A DNA stretch of 64,000 nucleotides, taken from the NCBI GenBank assembly GCA_033063855.1, contig CP093831.1:17484001-17548000 (forward strand). Reading direction: 5' to 3'. This DNA is from Smittia aterrima. Taxonomy: Eukaryota; Arthropoda; Insecta; Diptera; Chironomidae. Position numbers and translations under genes: made by a program. This document shows positions 1 to 11,300 of this stretch, one piece after another; position 1 is the first letter of the stretch, and the number at the start of each line of letters is the position of its first letter. The notes under the pieces were generated by a model that saw nothing but the letters and a program-made list of their open reading frames with translations, was not told where the DNA came from and did no database searches.

Positions 1-82
1 ATTTTGTGAACCAAAGCGAATGCCTTATCTACAATATTCTTAATTTTAGACTATACCGCTTTGTACAATCTCGAATTCTGTT

Positions 83-88
83 TTTATT
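83..88 (-). terminator. Poly(A) signal of the SLIRP/ACBD6 transcript
   Basis: AATAAA on the minus strand, about 33 nt after the ACBD6 stop codon. It is the first such hexamer downstream and would terminate the dicistronic mRNA. Confidence 0.6.
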
Positions 89-120
89 TCAATTTTAAGA
101 GAACGATTTTTTAGACAAAT

Positions 121-834
121 TCAACAAAGAAATTTTTTGATTTCATCATCGTAAGCGACGTCTAGGCACGAACTTCCTTCGTTGTCTAAAATATCTTTGT
201 TGGCTCCGTGTTCTAAGAGCAGTTTTACGCAATCCTTATGGCCACAGGATGAAGAGTAGAAGAGCGCAGTTTGCCCGTCACTATCTTGCAAATCGATGTT
301 GATGGATTTCGTATTGAGGACGAGTCTAAGAATTTCGGGATTTCCTCGATCGCTTGACCAGTGAATCAAACCCAAGCCTGAGTCGTCAAGAGTGTTGAGT
401 TCACTTGAGTCTATTGTAGCAAGAAGCTTTTTCAGTTGCTCAGCGTTTCCTTCTCTTATAAAGTCTTCGATTGTTTTGTCCGAATCTTTGATGGCCTCTT
501 CAAATTTAGGTCTTGAAACTGACGCTCCAAAGCTTCCTGACGATTCCTTTTCGCCATCAATCCATTTTGGTGAAAGTTTGGTTAGAAGTTCGACGTAAAG
601 TTTCATGGCTTCAACCTTCGACATCGATTGTAAAGCTGCCCAAGCATCGTATTTTGCTCTTTCTTGGATTTTGAAAAACGAAGGTCTTGATTGAGTTTTC
701 GTGTCGAGTTCGCCTATGGTCGACTGTTTATAAAATGCATAAAATTGAAGTAAATCGTTCTTGTTGAATTCATTATGATGAGACTGTATATAGTTAGCGG
801 CTAAATTAAAAGTACTTTCTACGTTGTCAGACAT
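121..834 (-). CDS. Acbd6: ACBD6-like acyl-CoA-binding protein with ankyrin repeats
   Basis: A single-exon frame of 237 residues starting at ATG 834-832 (MSDNVEST). The frame also runs upstream to 900, but that part overlaps the SLIRP reading frame and has no ATG. Residues about 5-90 form an acyl-CoA-binding domain with the conserved FYAFYKQ segment (residues 31-37) and a KYDAW segment. Residues about 145-237 carry two ankyrin repeats and a partial third (GQTALFYSSSCGHKDCVKLL is typical). This domain order is that of ACBD6, a cytosolic and nuclear long-chain acyl-CoA carrier. The gene has no room for its own promoter, since its ATG follows the SLIRP stop by one base, so it is most likely translated as the second cistron. 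Confidence 0.92.
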   Translation of the reverse strand: MSDNVESTFNLAANYIQSHHNEFNKNDLLQFYAFYKQSTIGELDTKTQSRPSFFKIQERAKYDAWAALQSMSKVEAMKLYVELLTKLSPKWIDGEKESSGSFGASVSRPKFEEAIKDSDKTIEDFIREGNAEQLKKLLATIDSSELNTLDDSGLGLIHWSSDRGNPEILRLVLNTKSINIDLQDSDGQTALFYSSSCGHKDCVKLLLEHGANKDILDNEGSSCLDVAYDDEIKKFLC

Positions 835-835
835 C

Positions 836-1212
836 CTATCGACTTGATTGCTTGAAGATGACCCAGCTGCCTTCAACCAGATGTCTCTCTTGCTTCTCAA
901 TGTTCACCAAGGTCTCTGGAGTCACATTTATAAAGCCATACTGCTGAGAAAGGCCGGTTTCTTTGTTGAAGATCACCGTGGCTAAAAAATGAAAATTTCA
1001 CTAAGAATTTTTAGATTCAATGAATACTGTGATTTTACCATTGAATGCTTTGCCAAAGTTTTCGACGATATACTTTTTTAATTGCAATGATCCAACTAAA
1101 AAAAAAAGAATTACACAAATTGTAAATTGTGTTTCATAAAAATCATGAATTCATTTTACTAACCTGTTAAAGGAAGGTTTGAGACAAAAAGCTTATGAAG
1201 CTGACGCACCAT
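836..1212 (-). CDS. SLIRP: SLIRP-like mitochondrial RNA-binding protein (single RRM)
   Basis: Three exons, 1212-1164, 1095-1039 and 981-836, sum to 252 nt (83 residues plus TAG). Both introns (68 and 57 nt) are GT-AG. The product is essentially one RNA-recognition motif: an RNP2-like LFVSNLP near residues 8-14 and an RNP1-like YGFINV near residues 51-56. SLIRP is known to bind and stabilise mitochondrial mRNAs together with LRPPRC. Size and the lone RRM fit that family. The start is the first ATG before RNP2 and gives almost no N-terminal extension. The stop is separated by one base from the start of the ACBD6-like frame, so the two are probably cistrons of one mRNA. Mitochondrial function is family inference; no classical targeting peptide is obvious. 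Confidence 0.9.
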
Positions 1213-4200
1213 TACCTCGACTTGGATTCGTTATCAACTTAGCTCGAATAAATCCTTAGTTATTTAAATATCGTCAAATTACTTTCTTCTCGCGTGAAAA
1301 ACGAACCAGACTCGCGATTTTTTTAAGCAAATTGAAGTTGGCAGCTTTTCGGTTTCATGAAAACGTTTACGTTCAAAAATTTCGCAGCCAACTTCGTCCA
1401 ACGGATTTCCACTAATTTTGAAAGAAAACATTTTCATATCTAAATATTGAATCAATTTAGTTCCTAGAAAACTCTTTATATTAAAACAATTTTTTGTAAA
1501 CACTTCTCGACAGGTTTTCTCAGAATTCTGTAGCGTAAGCAAAAGCCACGTGAAAATTTTATGTTTATGCAGCAATTCTAAGCGTATTTACTCGATTCTC
1601 TCTCGAAGCTCTCTCTTTATCTGATTTTCCACACCAACACAATCTCAAGAATAGAAATTTTCTTCTCCACTGCAAAGTTTTCTCAATTTCTTGTTTCAGT
1701 TGTGTTTACATTTCAATTGATCTGGTTGCAAATTTTTGTGTCTCGTCGTTTTTTTTTCGATAAAAAGTCGGAGAAGCAAGAGAAGATTTAACGTTGAAAA
1801 GCGGATTGTTGTGTAATTTTTTTCGTGAAATCCCTTAAGCGCACAACGGGAGTAATGAAGAGGGATTAAGTTGTGAAAAGGAATCATCAAAATCCAGCCT
1901 AAACAAAACAGAAAATGCTTCTAAAAGCTCTGATAGTGAGAAACGACGACGACAAAGGATTCCGTGAATGATATGAAAATAATTTTCAATACACAAGAAG
2001 AAAGTCGACTGGAAAAGTTTTTCGTGAGAGAGAGACGAAATTTCCTGCATGCGAGGAACAATAGCAAAAGTTTTCATCCACAGTATCGGTACGTATTCAT
2101 GTGCATCATCTGACGGCGTAGAGATTCGAATAATTTTACTTTTAATACTTCCGACTTTTCTTTTTCGCTTTCGTCGCAAAGCGAACAAAAAGTCTCCGCT
2201 CATTCCCCTTCATTTCCGCCACACCACCGTCTGTCTGCGAAGTGAAGGAGATTTCATTATAAAGCGCTGGCACATGCATGGTTGTTGGGAAGGGTGTGAG
2301 CTATCATAAGACAAGACAAGACTTTCTAATGTGGCGGAAAAAGGGGGAAATGACAAAATCCGTATTTACTTCTCACCAAATAAAATCGCCTCTGCTTTCG
2401 TTCATGAGGTTCATCATCTCGCTAGGGGATTCTCTGAATGGGGTTCGAGTGGAGAGTCAGTCGTTATCTCTAATCGCCATTCAATGGCGCGACTGACATT
2501 ATTTCTGCCGTTTTCTTTTTCAATCGACGAGTATAGAATGAGGCATGAACAAGAGACAAACACATGCAACGGATAGATTGAGAGTGATACATTTAAATCG
2601 ATTTCGGGAACGCCTTGTTGTTGTCATCCGTGCTGTGATGCATTTTCTCTCATATTTTCCTTCCTAATTTCATTATGGTGTCGAAAACATTCATCAATTT
2701 AGAGCATCTCAGGAGCATTTTTAGGGCAGAAAGAATCTCTTGTCATGTGTGTTGGGTTTAAGGATTCCATCACATCATTTCAATGAAGTTACACTAACTT
2801 TAAAGATTGATTTGATTAGATGGAATCTGTTTAAGCTTTAATTAGAACTCGAGGCAATTCAAAGTTATGAACGATTAGGGAAAGGGAAACTTGAAAGTCT
2901 GAAAACTTCCTCAGTCTATTTTGACGTTACGGCCTCGTAGCTTGAAAGCTTTCACGCTAACATTTCATAATGGCTAATGCAAACTATTGGTCATCCATCC
3001 GGCAGCACATAATCTGACCCCTTTTTCTCTCACTCTCAACCCTCGAAATAACAATCAATCGTCGTTACACATTATTCCTCTTCTCGTTCGGACAAACAAG
3101 CCGATAAACTATCGAGACATCGATTGAAAGGTCTACTGTGTGTATGTGAGACTCTCATTTGGCTTTGCTGCTTCCCTCATCATCCCTCTTCGAATCGGCC
3201 GAACGGAAATCTGATGGCAAAAAAAGTTCTTATTTCTCTCGAAATTAAATCAAGCTCAAGAAGAGGGAAACTTTTTTACGATCAGAAACATTCATGAATC
3301 TGACTTTGAAATACTCATTGGACGCAGTGGTGCTTGTTGTGAATTTTGAACGAGCTCTCGCTTTAAACTTAATGAAATTCTTCTTTTATTGCTGGACTTT
3401 ATTGACTGGAAACGAACGTCAAGTAGAATTTTCAATCCCCAATCGGCGAGCGTCATCGCGTCTCGAGACAAACATCCTCGCGATACAAATCGAGGAGTTC
3501 TACGTCACTGGACCCGAACATCAAATCCAAAAGGAAACTGAATGGGAAAATAAAAATGAAACAAAATTGTGTTTATCAATTTTTTCCGTGCCTTTTCGAA
3601 CTTTTTTTTTATCCATTTAACAATGAAATGATATCCTTTTTCCTCTTTTCTCTTTGGCTTCGACTCGTCTGAAGAAGAAAAAGCCAAAAAGAACTCTCAA
3701 GCGTTTGGCGGAGGGTAAAAAACGAAGCGTTTGAGGAAAGGCAGAATCGAATAATAAATTTTAATAGCTCTCTCTCTCCTCCTCTTGATGTTAGCAATCG
3801 GGTTATTTATGTTGTTCATGATTCTAAAAGAAATATAAAACGACGACAGAAATTATTCGAAAGGCTCGAGGGCGGCGAAGGCAGAGAAATAATCCTAAGC
3901 CGAAAAGGTAGAATCTGCTGAAGAAGGAAAGAATCGGAAAAGAATTATTCTAATAACAATCTCAAGACATTGAAAATGTCGAAATCATGGAGAGAAGGTT
4001 TCTTTCAAATCAAAGAAATCGATAAGAAATCAATGATTTATGAGGAGACGCATAAGGCTGCGATTAGGCTTCGTAAACTGTAATGGGGCTTGATCGTAAG
4101 TTGAGTGACAACGGAAATTAGATTCCAAACAGTTTAAAGAGCTTTTCTTCTATGAACACAAAAGAAAACTATTCACTTGCTTTAAAGCTTTGAATATCAA

Positions 4201-7200
4201 AAGATTGTCTCGGTAACCCTCGTTAATCTATCAAAGCCTGCAAAGCCACTCAACCCTCTTCTGCTTTCATCTCGACAATGGTGACATTCTCCTCAAAGAA
4301 ACCTTCACGAGCAATCCGCACAATCTCATGTAAAATGTCAGAAATCATTGCGAGAGAAGTCAATCAAATGCTTCTTCCATTCACGAAACTTTTACGAGCC
4401 TTACGAGTGTGTGCAAGGCAAAAGACAGAAATCGAAGAAGGAAAACGCTCGCAATCGTTTATTTTTACGACCTTTTTACCCATCAAACAATCTAATCTTC
4501 GAGAAGCCCCAGCTCTAAACGGTATTTAGCCTTATTATGTCATTTCGAAGAAGGCGAAGGAAGACACGGAGGAGAAGAGGAAGTTTTGAGAAGTTGTCAA
4601 GCTCAGACAACTGCAGAACGAAAGAATCAAGACGTTTGCCTTGAGGTTGAGGCTCACTTTGATTTATTTATGATGTCGAAGACCACGACCCTCTACGAGT
4701 TCCTACCAACAGTTGTTTTATCCCCCGCAAAAAGCACAACAACGTCATAATCTTACCTTTAAATGAAAAGAAGGCTCAAGAATAGAGAATCTCATCTTCC
4801 CTCCTCACCCAGATGACAATTAGACCTTTTATGCTTTGCTTCTGACTCGAGGGAGTGACAAGAAAATCTTTCTAATTGAATTTCCAACTTCTGTCTCGCT
4901 CTCGACTGACACAGTTGGGTTTTCGGCAGTGTTTTGTTTGCGTTGTGCAAACAAGTTCATTTTTATGTCAACCAAAGCCCGTTTCAGTTGAGCGTCAATT
5001 AAACAATTACAGAAAGAGACTTTCTCGTTCGCTTGGATCACTTTGACATTGCGAGTTGAATTATGGTGTGCTTGTCTATTAATTGCTCCGAGTTTGATAC
5101 GGCAGATGCTCATGATTGCACCATAATTATTTGTATCCATTATTTTTGGGCTGTTCGTCCTCCTCCCTCATCGGTCGACAATCCGATCTCGTCATCACAT
5201 GCTCAAACACTGGCTGTGTCTCTTCCTCACTCGTTCTTCTTTCTCTGCTCGTCCTGACCGACTTTCACAAACGGCAAAAACATGACACATGACATAATTT
5301 TCTTCAATTAAGGCCTTCCCTTTATCCTCAATTGTGCTGCTCTTCCCGATTTTTTCTTCTTTTTTCTCGGTCAAACACAAAACAGATGCAAGCTTTGTCC
5401 ACTGAGGTGGCTTTGTCGTGTGCGGACATAGAACTAGATCGAATGTGGAAGCAACCGTTGGCTCCGCACGTGATCGGATGAAAAATTGAGGCGAAAATTA
5501 AATTTGCGAGCGATAGTTTGGATCTACAAATGTGTAGAGAGATGATTAGTGATCGTCAGGATTTGGAATTGGATTTAAGAATATGGAAAGTTCATAGCAA
5601 TAGGGGTTTTGCCTTTTACTAACTAAATCCAACCTCAGACCATGATCCCAAGAGACTTAATAGAAATCTCTCGTTAATTAAAAGGATTCGAGTAATCCTG
5701 AGGATTTTCTCAGACGAAAAAATTGTTTTGGAAATAGTTCAAGATGTTAGCACGCTGAATAAATTTAGATGTGTGCCATCTGATAAAAAGCAATTATAGT
5801 TGTTGATTCTTTGAATTTCATTTGTGCGGGGAGCTTGTTTTTGGCCATGTTTAATTTCGCAATCAACAGCCAGAGTTCAAACTGAATCGACTTAGCACGC
5901 AATGCCATCAATGTCGGTGTGAATTACGGCTCACGAAATATCCGGTTCTGATTTTTCATTCGCTAACGTCTGCTTCAACAAAGCGAAAATAGTTTTTTAT
6001 TTTTTGTTTACGAGAAGGATGAAAAATGTGTCCGGACTCGAACAATCGACTGCTTCGACGTGCGTGCTACAGTTGTGATTTGAAGTCAACACAAATTCAT
6101 GAGAAAAGAATGAAGTTGTCATAACCATTGAATTGAGAAATAAAAAGCAATATGTAAATGGAAATCAAATCTGAAGCGACGCTGTCTGAGTCAACAAGAA
6201 TCAAGACGTAATGCGATACTTATAAAGTTTCATAAAAATTCATTTTCTGTATCATTTTTCCTTCTCCTAATGATCCATCCATTGTGTCTCAGCGAGCGAC
6301 GAAAGCTCGCGAGACGCTTTTCAAAAATCAGAACGATGAAAGACAAGACGAATTTGTCGAAATGATGGTTCAGTGAGCTTCGGGCTCAGTGAGGGAGGAA
6401 TTGCTAATCAGATTTCCTTTTTACAAACAAACAGACAACTCTGGAACTCGTTGTCGCTCGCTCTCTTTACTTCTCATCGCAATAATGGTCCATTTGGAAG
6501 ATGAAAGTAAAACGAACGAATAAAAACATTTTTTCATGTTCATCCTCATAAATGTGAAGCAGTTAAGGGGAACATTGTAATATCAGAGCTCAAACTAACA
6601 TAAAAGAGGAGAATGGAAAACTCTTTTTTTCACGGTAATGTGATGAGATGTGAACGAATGTGAGTGGTTTAAAATAATCTTTTGAACTTTAAATACACAG
6701 AGATTCACTCGATACAGGTTCCAAAAGTGCAAAGCGGAAGAAAATCTTTCAAAGAATTTGGGAAAGGAGTCATTCGTTGGTTCAGGAACAATCTTTTCTA
6801 AAAAAATAAAGCTTTTTAAAGAATATTTCTTGGTCTCCAGACAATTTTCCCACATTAATTTTTGATGTTTATAATAATGAAGCATTTTGGAAAGCTCTTC
6901 GATACTGAAGTTGTTTGTGGTCTGCTTCTTTAATTTTCCATCATCATTATCGTTGCTGAATGCTCTTCACCCTCTTTCATATTTCCCTCATCTTCCCTCC
7001 CGTCAACATGAAACACCACATTAAAGATTATTGCAAGTTTTCATTTCAAACGTTTCCCTTTGCTCTCTGCTTCAGACGTCAGACGGTTGCTTCCTTTTTA
7101 AAAGCGAACTCGTGCTTTCAATTTAGCGAAGTGAATTCGTGAATTTTCCATCTCGAAGCAGCATGAGTGGAAAGAAATTCCCATTCTATCTAAATAATTG

Positions 7201-8180
7201 AATATCAGCTCATAAGCATATCGACTTCGTCATGCGGTGGCAGTTATTGACTTGTTCTACAACCACTCGATGTTAGAGCACTTCTGCTAAGTCTCGCGTG
7301 AAAAACATTGTCGATTTATCTTGAGAAACGTCGCACTCGAGTAGGAAAATTTAAACAAGATTATATGTCGTGTGTGTTTAGTAGTTCGTGTCACTAGCGA
7401 CTTTCGGTGATAAAAGAAGAATATGAAGACATTAACATGAATGAATGACTCGTAAAGAGATTTTTTTACGATATCCAGATGATCTGCTGTTGTCATTGTA
7501 AAGATCAGTAGTGACGTTTTACGATTTTATTTATAAATTAACGTCATGACTTGGAAAGGGCTCAGTTCAAAAATTGTGTCACGTAATAGTCGAGAGAAGA
7601 AAATCTTGAGAATCGTGACGTGAGAATCTAATGCTGAAGTAATTAAAAAGGGGGAAGTTCTGACATAATGAGTCTTATCACGGAATATCTAAATTACTCT
7701 CAATGCCAAATCTTTAATTGCGAGTATCGTCGATAATTTTGATTGAACGATAATGAGTCACGGAACTCATAATCCTTCCCCCCTCGCAATCAGAGTTCTC
7801 TCCAATTAGTTGATTTGTCGCATTTTAATTAACGTGACTCGTTCTAGAATTATCTGATGAAAATGACTTTGAAAAAAATATATAAAACGATGCAATAATC
7901 TAATTGACTTAAAATCTACATTCACACAGCAATTGTTGATGATTTCTCATTCTGAGAAGTTCAAACAACAAATCAAACTGTTTTGACTTTCAGCTCTCGT
8001 TCGATTGTTACTACAAATAAATTTTTGAACGGCGCATAAACTCGACTACTTCATGCTCCATGTTCACGTGCACACAAATCCAACTTTTCCTGCTCAACAC
8101 AACTGAAAATCCGCTCTCTCGATATTTTCTCTCTCATTGCTGTTTTTATTTCTGTCAGAAAAAACTTCATATCTGTGTTC
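1213..8180. other. Long AT-rich region without a supported gene
   Basis: No frame here has start, splice signals and protein-like composition together. The longest open frames (60-120 codons) overlap on both strands and look like low-complexity chance frames. The stretch next to 1213 must hold the promoter of the SLIRP/ACBD6 unit, but I see no TATA box. The rest is rich in GAAAGC/GCTTTC words, as is the whole window. Confidence 0.6.
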
Positions 8181-8390
8181 AGTTCAGTTTCATTGAATCG
8201 CTCAGATGGTTTTGAATATTAATTAACAGTGCTTCGCGAAAAAAATATTTTAGAAGACACGACTTATGCGCAAATAAGTCGGAATATCGCGTTGATTTTT
8301 AGGTGAACTTTGTGCCCGTGTAAGTGAAAGTCGTGGCGATCGACAAACTCAAAAATTAAAAATATTTCGGATACAATTCGTTTGTGACAA
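8181..8390 (+). promoter_or_regulatory. Candidate transcription start and 5' UTR exon
   Basis: Two overlapping initiator-like TCAGTT motifs (A at 8181 and 8186) are followed about 200 nt downstream by a strong donor, GTGAGT at 8391, with no good start codon between. The next convincing plus-strand acceptor in front of a signal-peptide ATG is at 24255. The simplest reading is a non-coding first exon of the Cys-rich secreted protein gene, with an intron of about 15.9 kb. This is inference from motifs alone; no DPE at the correct distance was found. Confidence 0.3.
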
Positions 8391-11300
8391 GTGAGTATCG
8401 AATGTCTCAACTAACTTTGCCAAAAAATATTAAAAATAGCTCAGTGTTTGTTTTCGTTGCCGGATCGAGGAAAATTTTTGTGGGAAATAATGTTTAACGA
8501 CTCAAAGTTTTTTTTACAGCAAATTGCTTTGATATTTAATCGAACGAAAGCTTCATGTTTTAATTTGTGTGCAAGTTGTTGATTCCGCGAAAAACTTTTG
8601 ACGTTCATGACATCATGGTTGAGTTGTCTGAAGAATGAAACTAGTTTTCGTCTGTGTTGCGAATCATTTGTTGAAATACTTACAAAGAAATGTTGAAGGT
8701 TCACGGTCTAGTTCCTGGTTTATCTTTGAAACTCTCTCATTGTGATTGATTCAGACTCGATCTTTATCTATGACGTTTATTCCAGTTAAACGTTTTAATG
8801 ACTATCGATGATTTATATAAAAAAAAATATTCGCTCGTTCTCTTCTTTGTTTGTGGATCCTTCACCAAAATCATTTTTCCTGAATGTCATTGCCAATAAA
8901 CACAACAGAACAAATACTTTGCTGCCAATTGTTCATGCCGGTTCATGGCTTAATTCACCGTGGAAATTGCGGACACAATAGACCTCTCTCCTGTGCTTGT
9001 TTGTCATAATTAATGAACTTACTCGGTCGCCTGGATGATGCGACGATGAGGCTAAGGTTGACAAAGGATTCGTCAGCATTTTAATGATGTCATGGAATAA
9101 CGCGGGCGCCTCCAATTCAGAAACGATTTGTCCGTTCATTGCCGAACTTATTCACGATCAAACGAAAGGGCAATAATAAAAATGGAAAATAAGCATAAAA
9201 ATTTAATTTTTCCACTCTTTCTCCTTGCTCATATGAAAATATTCCGAGAACATAAAAGCATTTATACATATTTATAACCCTCTGTGCTCAATGCGAAAGA
9301 GTCGGCTCGCAAAAAAATGGCGATTGTGAGTGTATGACATTTGTGGCGAGTGTAAAAAGCGAGAGTTTACTGAAGAACACTGCAAGTTAATGCCGAGAGT
9401 TGGACGAGGCTGTTTTTAGGGAAAATTCCATGAATTTACTGCTGAGGGCAACGACTTCTGCCTTTGCATAAGAGGAGAAGTTTAATATAAAATTCGTAAG
9501 CTCTCTGAAAGCTCGGTAAGCTTTAAATCTAGATGTCAAGTCAACGACGATTAAACGTCACTCAAAGACAAAGCAAAACCTTTTCTCGCGAATCTTATGA
9601 ATAAGAAAGCAGGAGCAGCCATTCTCGAAAACAAATTACCATTTAAATAATACAACAAATGTTCAAATCCTTCCTCCCTCGGGTCTCCTTGCTTAGCATC
9701 ATTCTGCCGTTTCTCTGTTCCATCTCTTCATCGACGTCAGAGAATTATGTGAAGCTGTTTAGCATTATTTTCTGCTTAATCTTTGACAACATGCGAACGA
9801 TTCTTTTGAAAGAGTTCTCTCAGCGCGAATTCTGAAGTGAGATTAATAGACTCGTTTATTAAATTAACAGACAGGAATCTTTATGAGATTTTCGTCTCAA
9901 GTCACGAGGCACGAGCAGTGGAGAGAGAAAAAAACAAATCAACAAAGTGGCCTTCAATACACGAACTCGCTGCTTTGACCGAAACTCTCTCACTTTCAAA
10001 GTCATTGAGAAGATTCGATGCGAGACTAATGCGATTTTCCCATTTACGGAATTTCTGACGTCAGCCAGTGCTCCCTTTCGTAATCTTTGGGATCAGAGGA
10101 GCTTCAAGGAAAAACTTTCAAATTGCTATTGACAGGGATTGGCTCGCCACTTAACGACAAGTGTTTTTCCTAAAGCAAAAGTCAAGAAATAAAATCCATT
10201 TAATGTCCAAAGCGTTTTCAAGTTCTACACGACGTCCTCGAGAACGGTCGATTAATACCGAAGGCAAGCGGAGTTACATAAAAGTTTATTTATTTTCACT
10301 CCAGCAACTTAAAGCTCACTTTTCGTTTCCTTTCGCTTTGAAGGCAAACACACAGAAAAAAATCGAAGGGTTCTCGATGAGATATAATGACACAAACAAG
10401 CTGGAAAAACAAGCATCGATTTGCTTCGAGTATTTGTGTGTCAAGAGGGAGGAAGCAGAAAAAAGATCCATTAGGGTTGCCTCGTTCATGAAACGGCAGA
10501 AAGCGTCGAAAAGGAAAACCCGGAAAATTGAAAAACGCACATGGGTGAGAAGAAGGAAATCGCGAAAATCACTTTTTACCCATTAATATCTGTTGGGTGT
10601 GCGAGTTTGAGTTTGCTGTGCGCTGCTTTCGAAACATCACAGGTTTCGCAAGAATAATGGGAAAAATCGTTTTCAGCTTTTCTGTTCCAGTTTTTTCTTC
10701 TTTTTTTTTGCTTTGCAAAACAATCGTTTTCATATCAAACTGTATTATTCAACGCTTAACTAGTCAAAGCTCCCCTCGAGAGAGATGTCGAGAGTGCTTT
10801 GTGACGAAGATATCTTTGAAGGAAACAAAGCGACTTCAATTTGTCACATTCCGGAATCCTCTCAAGTTCTTGCTATAAACACGCTATGATTATTACAACG
10901 GCACCATCTGCTCTTTGCTTCAGATGTCGATTCTCATTATGGATCTTGAGACTGAAAAATGACTTAAAAAATGCTTCATGTTTCATCTCCAGCTCGATGT
11001 TTTTTTATTAAGAAAGTTTCTTTTTGCCTTTTCAGCCTCTTTTTCCTTCCGCTTTTGAGCGATGTGAACGCTTTTTCTTTGACTATCTAAACTTCTTTCA
11101 CTTTTTGCGGCTCCGCAAGTCGAAACAAAATGGATTTCCTCGCGAAACCATGCCCTACCCTTGACTTGAAAGGCAGCTTCTCCGTTCCCCGCTGTGGCGC
11201 GATAACATTACAAACGAATAAAAAGTTCTTTTCTGCTTCGTTCTTTTTGTGATGTAGAAGAATCTCAAATGCGGAATCTCTTTGATATCGCTTTATGAGC

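Noticed and set aside
121..900. Longer form of the ACBD6 frame starting at 900
   Set aside because: The extra 22 codons start at TTG and overlap the clearly coding SLIRP frame; the ATG at 834 gives the expected ACBD6 N-terminus.
10161..10586. 141-codon frame on plus
   Set aside because: GTG start, very Lys/Arg/Ser-rich, with an opposing open frame; no domain or splice partner.
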